From positions 11,479,272-11,543,271 of the forward strand of contig CM055100.1 of the NCBI GenBank assembly GCA_029204225.1: a stretch of DNA of 64,000 nt, in the 5' to 3' direction. Made by a program: the position numbers and the translations under genes. Numbering within the stretch: position 1 is the stretch's first letter; the number at the start of each line of letters is the position of its first letter. Shown piece after piece: positions 1-10,402 of this stretch. This DNA is from Diphasiastrum complanatum. Lineage: Eukaryota; Streptophyta; Lycopodiopsida; Lycopodiales; Lycopodiaceae. Under the pieces are notes generated by a model. The model ran no database searches. It saw only the letters and a list, made by a program, of their open reading frames with translations, and was not told the origin of the DNA.

Positions 1-278
1 CATCCTGCATTAATAGCATGGCGAAAGCATGTGAAGGTTCAGCCTACATGATTCCTGTCTATTCCAAAATGGGCTCGAGGTTACTCAGCATTTACATATG
101 AGAAAAAACATGAAGTAAGGCAGGGGACTGCTCTTTCAGACCACATAACCAGTTTAGTTAGAAGAGGTGAATAATCTGGCTGTGGGAAATCTTTGAATGA
201 GATTGGTGATGCATCTACATCTGCAACATAAGTTCTTTGAGTCTGATCAGTTGCAAAAGGTCTTCTTCAATGAAGAAC

Positions 279-3200
279 CTAGTTATAACGTACCACTCCA
301 TATTGTAGGAATAGCGGAAGGAGTAGATCGCGAAGCTGATTTTCAGGTAGATGATGCCCAACAGTTATGCACCTACATACGCCGTAGATACAGATGAAAG
401 TTATAAGATGCGTGATGGTACTTGCAATGAACCGATGCAGTTTCAATTGTCATATCCATCCAAAATAGCAAAAGACCTGTAGCTAGTGTAGAAAAGAGGT
501 GGACGATATTATTAGAAAAGCTACTATTATGTGAATTCGATTTAACTTGGATCTTCAGGCATCATTTTATCTAGAAATATCAGAATATATTGAGTTGTCT
601 TACATTGAAAGACTAGCAAATTAATGTTAGAGAGGAGAATGGATAAAAAGTGTAGATCAAGTGAGCTAAGAAACTACTTACCAGTTAGCAGTGTTGTTGG
701 CTAGAGATCGCTCAAGCCACTGTTCTTGTACCTGGTCATACTATAGCAAAAAATTCAGCAAAATAACCTGTCAGATTTGGACGCAACCATTAACAAACTA
801 GCAACCTTGCACCAGAGGACGACGTACTGAATAAAGTTCCGGGATTGAAAACCTAGGAAATGCTAATCTCTAGGTCAAGAACCAAAAAGTATCATCTTCT
901 ATCAATTCAAAACTTCAAAGGATGAAGTGAGCAACGTTTCCAGGATTGCAAACCCATGAAATGCTAATTTCACGGTCAAGTACTGAAAGAGAATCATCTC
1001 CTATCAACTTAAATCTGATTCAGATTTGAAACAGTTTACCAACTCTCCTCTGAACCTAAATTGATCATTTCTTTAAGAATTACAACATAGAACGCAATCG
1101 TTAGAATGTAATTAAAGTGCATATAAAACTAACCAGTAAAGTCTTCGTATGCAGAAATACTATGTCAATACTTCCACCAGATGGTAGCAAAATTTTCTTT
1201 GTGAAGTACGGGGCTGGCATAATCAAGTATTCTGATATATTTGCATACATAATGTGACCCTCAGGTTTATAATAATCTCCAACTGCCATGTACCTATAAT
1301 TTTCAGAGAAAATGGAGTGTCAACAAGGAAAATGTAAAAGACACTTGCACCTAAATTTGTAAGAGTTTAAGGATCGCGTAACGTAGGTCATGTTACATAA
1401 TGTATTCTTACCAAGGAATACGTAAGGATGGATGGGAAGTGAATACGTCCTGAAAATTCATCACGGAGAACCTACGTCACAATATGCGAGAGGGAGCAGG
1501 TTGATCAAGTTGCGGATAAATACCACTTGGTTTGCTACAAGTATATATATGATAAATAGTAGATGCAAAAGTTGGGAGGAACCGAACCTTACGCAGCCAA
1601 TAAACCGTGTATCCGGATTTGAATACTTGATATACTAGAGACATAGATTGAATAGTTGGAATTTTGAAAGAAACTCTCGTAGTATAGAATCAGTGGAATT
1701 AGATCCTTTTGTTGTTTGAGAGTTCTAGTGTTTGCCTTAGGCTACCATCAATCGACCACGTTGGAAGGTTTGCCTAGTTTGATATGAGATGATCACTGAT
1801 ATTGCAACCTCCTCACTTCTAGCTTATAGCAAAAAGTAGATAACAAGTGACATTAAGAACAGAATACCTTGTCCCAAACAACGGTCCAATGTTGAAATCA
1901 TTTCCCAAGCTTACAACGAATTTGGTCTTGTACTCCTCGGCAGTGACTCCCATCTGCTCTTCAAACATTCAATTCTCTGTTAGAATTTAACCAGCTTCAT
2001 AGTTTTGTCAAATATCAAATTAAACTTAAATGTGTACTAGTTACGTGTCATCTAGTGGCAGGTACGAACTAGGTACCGGCCGTGATAAGTAGCGGCAGTG
2101 AGCAGGCCCACTACCTTGTGTATCATTTAGCATTCAAGCACAAAGCCGCCCTGTGTGATAAGTAGCGGCCGTGAGCAGGCCCACTACCTTGTGTATCATT
2201 CAGCATTCAAGCACAAAGCCGCCCTGTGACGAGGTGCGTTGAAGGCTGCTCTGCCCATACATAGAGAGAGAATTGGTCCAACCGTCATGTGAGTTTGGGG
2301 ACCTTCTTACTTTAACTAGTTAGTTAGTCATGTGTGAATGCGTACATTATTGTTCTTAACACTCCCACTTAATGAAACATTCACAATTTATTCATGCTGC
2401 TAATATCATATGAAATGATCTTAATCAAACCTTATTTAATCAAGAATTATTATATTTATTTTGACATCAAGAATTATTATATTTATTTTGACATTGATGT
2501 CACTGCTCCCACTTCATGTGAAACTAAGAAGCCTCGGAACGTCGTTCAGGACCTTCATGGTTCCGGAACCATGGTTCCAAAATCACGGCGATCCTGATCA
2601 CGGAACCATGCTGCATCTGACACTGCATCTGACATCTGACTAACATCTGCAGCTGTCGTGTTGTGGTTACACCTTATATTTACCCCCCGATCTGGCACTG
2701 CATCTAACATCTGACATCTGACTGACATCTGCAGCTGTCAGATGACTTTTAAAAACAAACAATTTTTGAATCGTTTCGCAAAAAAAATTTCAAAAAAATG
2801 GAAATCGTTCCAGAACCATCGTTCCGTTCGCGTTCTGGAACCATGGTTCCGGAACTACGATGCTTCTTAGAGGTGAAAGCACATTGGTTTTGTTTTGATC
2901 TTGTGTCTTCATGGTCTATGTCTCTGGACTGCAATAACTTCATGTGGGCTATGTTGGAAACGTCAGTGCTTTCCAAACATCTACACACGGCCTCTTATCC
3001 AGCTTTCTGACATCTGCAAGAAAGTTCACTTTGATCACTAGCTGTTTGTATATTTGTTGCTTCCTTCAGCAACTTGATTTGAGACTGCTCCTCTTTGGTC
3101 TATGCTTTTGGACTGCATCTTCATGTGGACTCTGGTAGAAGACGTCTCTTCCTTCACCTGCACACGGACTTTGCTTTAATCAGCTTTCTGACATCTGCAA

Positions 3201-5508
3201 AGAGCTAGCGTTGATCAATGTTTTATTCATTCTGTATCAGATATGATTGCATTCTCTTCTTCATGTTCGTTGTTTTTCAGCATCAGATATGATTGCATTC
3301 TCTTCTTCATGTTCGTTGTTTTTCAGCATATTTGGCATGAAAAGAATAAGAGAACCAGGGCTGGTTTCAGACATTTCTTGTATACACGAGTTTTGACTAG
3401 AAGCAAAGAGAGGCCTGCGCAGGATCAGGATTCATTCCGCTCTGATACCATGGTACATTTCAAAGACCACGCATGAGCAGGAGAGAGAGAGAGTCAGAGC
3501 GTGCGGAGAGAGAAACACATTAACTACATTATTATTCAATGATTATTAATTTAATAATTATTAATGAGAGAAGAGTGAAATGCCCATACATAAAAAGATT
3601 TGGTCGAACCGTTCACATGACGTTTGAGGACCATCTCACTTTAACTAGTTAGTTTAACTAGTCATGTGTGAATGCGTACAATATTGTTCTTAACAGCGGT
3701 CTTAACAGTGGGTTACCTTTAGGCAATTGTTAAGTAAAAAAGAAAGAAAAAAAATGGCATGTTGTGGTCGGCTAGGAGGAGTCTGACTACATGGCTAGCA
3801 TAGCCTCACAAAAACAGTTTATCTAACCTGTCATAAATTGCTATGTCAGCCTGGTATCCTTCATCCTTTAGCAGTTCCCATCTGTAGGCAGCCTCCTCTT
3901 GAACGATACTTAATACATAACAGAGGTGGGGGCGTTACAAATACCTCTAATCTAAGCCGTCAATCTCCCCAGTGCTACGACCTTTATATGCCATCTCACC
4001 GCATAAGGGTGCCCGGGCTCGCCTCCATATACGTTAAACCCTCCATATACGTTAAACCCAATGGAATCGGTGGAGAGGTTCGGCATATAAATATAAAATT
4101 AACAAATTTCAATTGTAGGCTGCCTATATTTCTGCATACAAATTAGACAGCCTATAAATGAATCTTTCATTAACCCAACTTAAGGGACCTAAATTTGATA
4201 TAATAATACACCCCATACTTTAATCTGATGGGCTTGGTCATAATTACACAATGTTACAGTTTTTATTCAAATCTTAAACATACCATAAAATAAAGACGAA
4301 GAAATAGTCACAAATGCTCTTATGTGAAGAAAGCTAGGCTTAATATACTATTATTATACATCAAGTCATTTAAGAGAAAAGGAACTGAATACTAAATAGG
4401 AATCTCTCTTACTTGTATATTTATCCAAATACAGAGACATCCATGCGATACTAGATCGAATGTATTAGGTATCCATCATTCGATGCTAGATATAATGTAT
4501 TAGGTATCATCATTCAGAGGTGGGCACCTGGTGTAGCGCCCTAACCGCTCAGAGGTGACTAGAGCCTATAACCAGCGATTCGATGGCGCTCAGAGGTGGC
4601 TAGAGCCTATAACCTGCGATTGGTTGGCGAATACCATCAACAAGCAGGAGTTGTAGATTTAGGAATGAGATTAATCCTTTAAGAAGAGCATAGAATAAGC
4701 AGGAGTTGTAGATTTAGGAATGAGATTAATCCTCTAAGAAGAGCCATTCTATGTTTTAAAACCTGCATTTCTTAGCCAACCGGGTGATGCACATGCGAAT
4801 ATCACTTCTCACAATTGTCACTAAAAACCACCAGCTTACTTCAGGAATATTGAAACTTTAACCAAAATATACTGAAAAATAAAGTTATGAAGCAGTATGT
4901 GACATAATAAATCAACCTGGTAGCATCAAAAATTTCTTTCGAAGTGAAATTGAATAGGGATCAAAATTCCTCCCCATTCTCCAAATTATTACGTCAGGCA
5001 ATCTGATTACCAAGGCACTCTAAACATCATAACCAACTGCTAATTACATCAATTGAGCGTCGAGGAAGCTCGACCGCGTCCATCAATATTGCATTTGCTG
5101 GATATGTATTAATCTGTTAAACAAATTCTATCCTGATTACTGTGTTCAGCTAATGTATAGAGAAAAGGTTATTGTAGGAATCACGATCGTCCTATTGTAG
5201 TTGAGAGTTGTAAAGCAAGGGAGTACCTGCATAGCAACTGCTTTTTGAGCTGCTGAACCGCAGCAATGGTTTCCCAGACTTAGAAAGTAAACATCATCTG
5301 AACGTGAATGCAACTGCCGGGCTCTCAGAACGCACGCACCGACAACAAGAACAGCGAACATGATCATGCACCCCTGCGCCACTAAAGTTGCCTTCGTATC
5401 CTTCCGCAACCGTAGCGACGTGCCTACTGACTGGGTGGAACAAGGAGGGACAGAAAGGCTTTGATACGAACCCCACGAACTGCGTGTGCCATGGAGGACC
5501 TTATCCAT
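279..5508 (-). CDS. Purple-acid-phosphatase-like protein (ACP5/TRAP type), six exons, metal sites degenerate
   Basis: Exons read 5508-5227, 1953-1868, 1471-1412, 1293-1134, 740-682 and 372-279. Every junction is GT-AG and the phases (0,2,2,0,2) join into one 246-residue frame. The start ATG at 5508 has A at -3 and G at +4. Residues about 42-62 form a hydrophobic segment followed by basic residues, suggesting a signal anchor. The collinear order of FLSLG..., QMG...FVVSLG, FQDVF..PSL.IPW, MPAPYFTK, the LPSGGS segment, WLERSLA and VGHH matches plant purple acid phosphatases, metallophosphoesterases that hydrolyse phosphate esters. However, the expected GDWG reads GNHCCG, GDNFY reads GNDFN, GNHD reads VGDYY and FVDT reads FLHT; only VGHH is kept. 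A TAG ends the frame just before the expected GHDH, and the family is normally over 300 residues. It could be a pseudoenzyme or a young pseudogene. Family assignment is by motif order only; exons beyond the window edge are possible. Confidence 0.62.
2082..2228. repeat. 73-bp tandem duplication
   Basis: Two adjacent copies begin with GTGATAAGTAGCGGC at 2082 and 2155 and differ at only a few positions. The unit is GC-richer than its surroundings. It sits just outside the left LTR of the element at 2254-3695. Confidence 0.9.
2254..2361 (-). repeat. Partial 3' LTR of the small LTR element
   Basis: The sequence from GCCCATACATA to TTCTTAACA matches 3583-3695 with scattered substitutions. The polypurine tract abuts its end at 2362. 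The rest of this LTR is missing or replaced. Confidence 0.6.
2606..2745. repeat. CATCTGACATCTGAC repeat pair
   Basis: Two blocks rich in the 7-mer CATCTGA, each ending in ACATCTGCAGCTGTC, lie about 85 bp apart within the internal part of the small LTR element. The palindromic string GGAACCATGGTTCC is also repeated nearby (about 2566 and 2838). Confidence 0.7.
3236..3327. repeat. 46-bp tandem duplication
   Basis: Two essentially identical 46-bp copies (ATCAGATATGATTGCATT...) start at 3236 and 3282. It lies inside the small LTR element. Confidence 0.9.
3452..3695 (-). repeat. 5' LTR of the small LTR element with adjacent primer site
   Basis: On the minus strand the LTR starts TGTTAAGA and ends at the primer site complement (3440-3451 on the plus strand reads GCTCTGATACCA). 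It contains a purine-rich GAGAGAGAGAG stretch near 3480. Confidence 0.6.
4023..4059. repeat. Short tandem duplication
   Basis: CTCCATATACGTTAAACC occurs twice in immediate succession. Confidence 0.85.
4446..4750. repeat. Cluster of three different tandem duplications (35, 41 and 55 bp)
   Basis: 4446-4514 holds two 35-bp units (CGATACTAGATCGAATGT...). 4546-4627 holds two 41-bp units beginning CGCTCAGAGGTG. 4642-4746 holds two 55-bp units beginning AAGCAGGAGTTGTAG. The units are unrelated to each other, so three separate duplications occurred side by side. Confidence 0.88.
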
Positions 5509-6180
5509 TTTTTTCGAATTTCACAGATTTAGAGTTTTTTTCTCAAAAAACGTCAAACTAACTACTGGTTAGCTCGTTACCAGTTTCTTACCCCCACCAA
5601 TCTCCTGCTCGTGATGAGGACATACAAGAGAACAACTAAACAAAGGTCGTACACAACGGCAAGCAAAGAAAGCTTGCGAAATCCTGCAAAGTAGGCCACG
5701 ATAAGACAACCTTATCATCTGAAATCCACAAGTAAAGATTGTACTCAACTAAGTTTTCAATCCAGAGACTCTATAGTGCTAGATAGAAGCACACATCAAT
5801 CAGCACCGGAACGTAATTAGTATGCCATCTTGTGAGGTGAGATGGTCTTATCCCACCCTCACAGTACAGACATGTCGCACACCTCACAGTACTCACATGT
5901 TGTTGAGGATGTGAAAATAGATCAGATGATGGTGATTTATTCCTAAGGAATTGGCCAGCATCTTGGAGAGGACGAATCAACTTTTGTGATGATAATAGTG
6001 CCGGATTGGAAAAAGCACATTACATCCGTATAAGACAAATATAAATATATGTATATATTATGCATTAGAGCACGTGAAGACACAGAACCTATAATGACAA
6101 ATGCAGCACTAGAAACAGCAGATTAAGACGTGCAGAGCTGATTGGACAAGCGTCCCCACTTAAGACAATGGCGTCCCCAA
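5509..6180. other. Upstream flank of the phosphatase-like gene, no gene seen
   Basis: This is AT-rich sequence upstream of the minus-strand start codon and would contain the promoter and 5' leader. I see no clear TATA box or recognised coding sequence. The short minus-strand frame at 5771-5980 resembles nothing I know. Confidence 0.5.
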
Positions 6181-6269
6181 TTCAATGAATGACGACATCA
6201 ACGATTAGCCATATTAAATTATAGTTCAACTTTTCTGTTTCTTTGGGAGGACCCAGCACTTGCCCTATT

Positions 6270-6345
6270 TTTGAGGCCCTTCTAGGGGGGGAAGGCCCTG
6301 CCAGAGGGCCTTCCGTGCTGGGAGGGCCCTTGCCCGAGGGCAGGG
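6270..6345. repeat. GC-rich block of nested GGGCC inverted repeats
   Basis: Repeated GAAGGCCCT, AGGGCCTTCC, GGGAGGGCCC and GAGGGCAGGGCC strings can pair with each other in several ways. The block stands out from AT-rich surroundings. Open frames over it have no recognisable product. A similar palindromic block lies at 37960-38055. Confidence 0.6.
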
Positions 6346-6581
6346 CCCGAACTGCATGGAATGCTTGAGGGGTAGTGGCCTTCCCCTGCATAATGCTCGG
6401 TGTGAGGGTTTCTTCTAGACTTTTCCATAGAGTTTTTGGCGCGTAGAATGGGAGAGAACGTCGCGATGGGAGCCTGAGGAGCACAGAATGGGAGAGAACA
6501 TCGCAATGGGAGAGGAGTGTCGCCTCTCTTCTCTCGTTCACTCCTATTGCATCACGATCCCTTGTTTCCAGCCACAGTAGT

Positions 6582-6674
6582 GAGCAGTTTGAGAGACGGA
6601 TTTGCTTGCGTTATTGTTGTCACATAGCGAGCAGTTTGAGAGATGGATTTGCTTGCATTTTTGCTGTCACAATA
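6582..6674. repeat. 47-bp tandem duplication
   Basis: Two diverged copies beginning GAGCAGTTTGAGAGA start at 6582 and 6629. Confidence 0.85.
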
Positions 6675-6959
6675 GAGGTGGAGGCATCGTTGTGGATATA
6701 TAGAGGCACATCTTCTTTCTTTGTTTCTATAAAGCCCTTGCAGCCTGTATCTTTGAGTTCAATTTAGTCTGTTGAACGAATGATAGGGATCTGAAAAACA
6801 AATCATTGCTTCTAGTTGTCATGGTGGATTGCATCTCCTGAAGATTAGTGAGCCTCACAAGCTTATGTTTTTTTCGCATTTTTCAAAGTGCCTCAAATGT
6901 TAAGGAAATGACTCTGGCAAAGTGTGGGGCTAAGATTTAAGGACACTGTCGGGTTTTTC

Positions 6960-7560
6960 GCAAATAGCCGACATTGTCGCCTGTGGCAGTTTTAGTTCAT
7001 TTCTGCAGAGTGACAGTTTTAGTTCATTTATGTAGACAGATTGTTTACGACCAATTTTCACCGCTTATTAGCAATCAATTTATGAGAAGGAACTGGATGA
7101 ATGCCAGCGGACACCAGCCAACTGGCAATCACATTTGATGACCTAATTACTTAGTATAAATCAACTATTCATACATCTCTTTTCAAGTTCTGTGGTTCAG
7201 AAGTTTTTGATCAATAGATTAGCAAGTATTGAATAGTTAGCTCTCTCTCTCCCAAGCCTGCGAGCTTGAACACTTTTGAGCATTCTAGCTCACTTCTTAG
7301 AGTTGTTTAGAGATTGCTATTGCGCTTACTGCTTATCAGCATTGAGCTTAATTCAGACTTTCATTTTAGCCGCTCAGAGATAACTTGGTACACGGCTTCG
7401 ATCTGCAACTTATTGTACTCATTTACTTCTGTTTCGTTTTCATACTGAATCAATATTATCTTTCATTGCGTTCAGGTTCGTCTTAGAATGTATGCATTTC
7501 TGTAGTTCTTCCGACTAAATATTTGTCTGATAATTTAATGCATTATTGTTTGGCTAAGAA
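6960..7560 (+). repeat. Partial 5' LTR of a copia element
   Basis: The segment from about 7010 matches the 3' LTR copy at 9246-9640, including AAGTATTGAATAGTTAG, a short (CT)5 run at 7241-7251 and TGAGCATTCTAGCTCA. TATAAAT at 7155 is a possible TATA box. The true LTR start found at 9110 is missing here, so the left end is truncated. Confidence 0.6.
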
Positions 7561-7609
7561 GAGAGATTACATATGACATGTCATGAGGAGTATTATTCAT
7601 CATTGATGG

Positions 7610-9104
7610 CATTTTGAGGTGACAAAAGGGTGATCTACATGGTGAATGATGGTCAGTGTGCAATCAAAGGGATTGGCACAATTCCTATTTCTCTCTCTAC
7701 TAATAGGCATATCTAGACAATCCCTAGTACTTGATCTCGACTATTATTCTGGTAAAGTCGATCTCGCTGTCTGCCATAGCTGCATCTTTGGAAATCAGAC
7801 TAGGATTTCTTTTAGATCGAGTTATAGACATGAAACAAAAGGTCTATTAGATGTCGTTCATACAAATATATGTGGACCTATGCAAACTCCTTCATTTATT
7901 TCATTACCTTTATTGAAATTTTTTCTAGAAGAATAGCTGTTTACTTCATTAAACAAAAGTCAAAAGCTTTCATCAAGTTCAGACAATTCAAAGAGCATGC
8001 AGAAAATCAGACTAGTAAATGAATCAAAGCATTGCACACCAAGCTCTTCAGATTCCAATGTTTACTTCAAGACAGTGCAGCAGTCTTTTATGATTATCAC
8101 TTTGTACATGGATGACACATTGCTCTCCGACAACATGAGTATTGATTTGATAAAAGAAGCCAACACAATGCTATCCTCTGAATTCGACATGACTGACTTG
8201 GGCAAAGCTCATTTTTGCTTGGTATTCAAATTTACAGAGACAGAAATTGAAAGTTGATCTACATTACTCAATAGAGGTACATCTACAATATGTTAGTCAA
8301 ATATAATTTGGTTAATTGCAAGTTAGATCTCTCACCAATGGAACCAGGTCTCAAATTGTCAAAGGAGCAGTGTCCTCGAACAATCAAAGAAAAGAAACAG
8401 ATGCGCAAGTATCCTTATCATTCGATAACAGGATCTCTTATGTATGCAATGATCTATACCAGGCCAGACATAGCTTTTGCAGTTAGCTCTCTAAGTCAGT
8501 ATATGACCAACCCTGGTATAACACATTGGAAGGCTCTCATCAGAGTCATGAGATATCTTTGAGCTACTATGGACTTTTGCATTTGTTATGGAGCAGTCGA
8601 CAATGACAAACTCAATTTACTCAGTGGTTACACAGATGCAAGTTGGGCAAGAGATATAGACAAATGAAAATCTACCTCTGGATTTAATTCTTCCTCAACA
8701 ATGGTCCCATTTCCTGGAACAGTCGCAAGCAATCTTCGGTAGCTCTATCTTTTACAGAATCAAAGTATATCGTAGCCTCACAAGCTACTAAGAAAGCAAT
8801 TTGGTTGAGAAACTTACTTTTAGATATCAATCTGAGTCAATATGACCCAACATTATTATTTTGTGATAATCAAAGTGTCATTGCCTTGTCAGCAACCCTA
8901 GATTTCATTCTAGGAGTAAGCACATTGAACTTAAGCATCACTATTTCAAAAGCAAAGTTCTCAATAGAGAGGTCAGATTGCAGTATTGTCGAATGCAAGA
9001 TATGATAGTGGATATTTTACTAAAGCATTAAGCTTGGATGCACACAGGAAGTTTTGTGCAGAACTAAGTTTAAAGGTCAAGGCATTCATGGATTCAGATT
9101 AAGG
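7610..9104 (+). pseudogene. Ty1/copia polyprotein remnant (PR edge, INT, RT, RNase H)
   Basis: Read in order: a short protease-region stretch (about 7610-7700), the pre-integrase CHSCIFG motif and start of the integrase core ending ICGPMQTPSF (7780-7990), a large deletion, then reverse transcriptase with LYMDD near 8107 and FDMTDLGKAHFCL. The [16 protein letters not shown] region follows (8290-8562), then RNase H (8580-9005). Stops and frameshifts at 7936, 8257, 8562 and after 8660 break the frame. Gag and most of integrase and of the RT N-terminus are gone. A polypurine tract AAGGGGGAG ends it at 9109. A sister copy lies at 10400-11558. Confidence 0.85.
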
Positions 9105-9109
9105 GGGAG

Positions 9110-9639
<530 letters not shown>

Positions 9640-9640
<1 letters not shown>

Positions 9641-10395
9641 TAGTGGACATGGACATTTGAGCATGCCAATTTTGGTGATGAATCTTATATTAATGACTTT
9701 CTTGAGTTTGTACCTTCGTCTCCAAAAAGTCGTATGCGATACATGTTAATGTTTTATGTGACAAGTTTTTTATCATTTTGTATTTATGATATCTAAAATG
9801 TGTGTCCCAACCTTGTGGTCCACGATTTTGCTTTTGTAAGAAAAGACTAATTTGGTTATTTCATCTCTTGGTTTGCTTCTCATATGAAAACCCTAACTTC
9901 TAAACCCTAAACCCTAAATCCCAAACCCTTACAATTTGATGACTCTTTTTGCGATGTTTTGAGTGACTCTGTGAGACTGATGGCACGCCATGTGCCATCA
10001 GTTTTGCACCTCGTGGAAAAGAGGAAAATTGCTAAACTAGATCCATTTGTTGCATCCATTCTATGAAAACCACCATCCACTTGCATAGCATCATCTAGAC
10101 AAGAAGATGAACCAAAACATGCGAGTAAAGCAAAGTTTGTACCTTCAACTTGCTTACCCTTCTTATCATATGTAAGCCTAGATGGCTTTATTATTTCCCT
10201 TTAGGATCTTCTTAGAACTTGACTTGGAGATGCGTATTCACCATCGCCATCCAAAAAACCATCTTCATCGCCACCAAAAAAGTTAGATTGATCAACATAT
10301 TAAAGGAAGTTTGAGCTAAAAAAGGGCCGCATATGAATTCGTGCCAAAATCTCTTTTGCATTTTGTCACTATTTTCAACCATTTAAGATAAACAC
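9640..10395. other. Inter-element stretch with telomere-like motif and hairpin
   Basis: At 9888-9928 there are three to four AAACCCTAA-type units, the plant telomere or telo-box motif. At 9977-10001 a perfect 10-bp inverted repeat (CTGATGGCAC with a 5-nt loop) occurs. On the minus strand about 10290-10000 reads as a nearly open protein-like stretch (GDEDGFLDGDGEYASP, then KPSRLTYDKKGKQVEGT) with one stop; I do not recognise it. Confidence 0.4.
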
Positions 10396-10402
10396 AATCA
10401 CG

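Larger units (their letters stand above)
2254..3695 (-). mobile_element. Small non-autonomous Ty1/copia-like LTR element (minus orientation)
   Basis: The right LTR (3452-3695, the 5' LTR on the minus strand) begins TGTTAAGAACAATA when read on the minus strand. It is followed at 3440-3451 by the complement of the initiator-Met primer site TGGTATCAGAGC. The left LTR (about 2254-2361) shares the same terminal ~110 bp and is directly preceded, on the minus strand, by a GTGGGAG polypurine tract. Only about 1.1 kb lies between the LTRs and it has no recognisable gag or pol, so the element looks like a deleted or TRIM-like copy. The left LTR has lost its 3' part. The element lies inside intron 1 of the phosphatase-like gene. 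Confidence 0.6.
1954..5226 (-). other. Intron 1 of the phosphatase-like gene, 3.3 kb, repeat-filled
   Basis: The donor is CAG|GTACTC and the acceptor is GAGCAG before ATGGGAGTC. The intron contains a small LTR element at 2254-3695 and separate tandem duplications at 2082-2228, 3236-3327, 4023-4059 and 4446-4750. No other coding trace in it could be firmly assigned. Confidence 0.55.

Noticed and set aside
1-397. Plus-strand protein-like frames (1-180 and 197-397)
   Set aside because: They are antisense to or beside exon 6 of the phosphatase-like gene, contain stops and match no family I know.
3838-4146. 102-codon plus-strand frame
   Set aside because: It lies in the intron of the phosphatase-like gene, crosses a tandem duplication and has no recognisable motif.
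4917-5019. Candidate extra exon (phase 0 in, 34 codons plus 1 nt) inside intron 1 of the phosphatase-like gene
   Set aside because: It has plausible splice sites and an open frame, but skipping it joins exon 1 to exon 2 exactly as the phosphatase family requires, and including it shifts the frame.
6182-6541. Two overlapping minus-strand frames of 119 and 74 codons
   Set aside because: They run through the GC-rich palindrome block and have low-complexity Pro/Gly/Ser composition and no motif.
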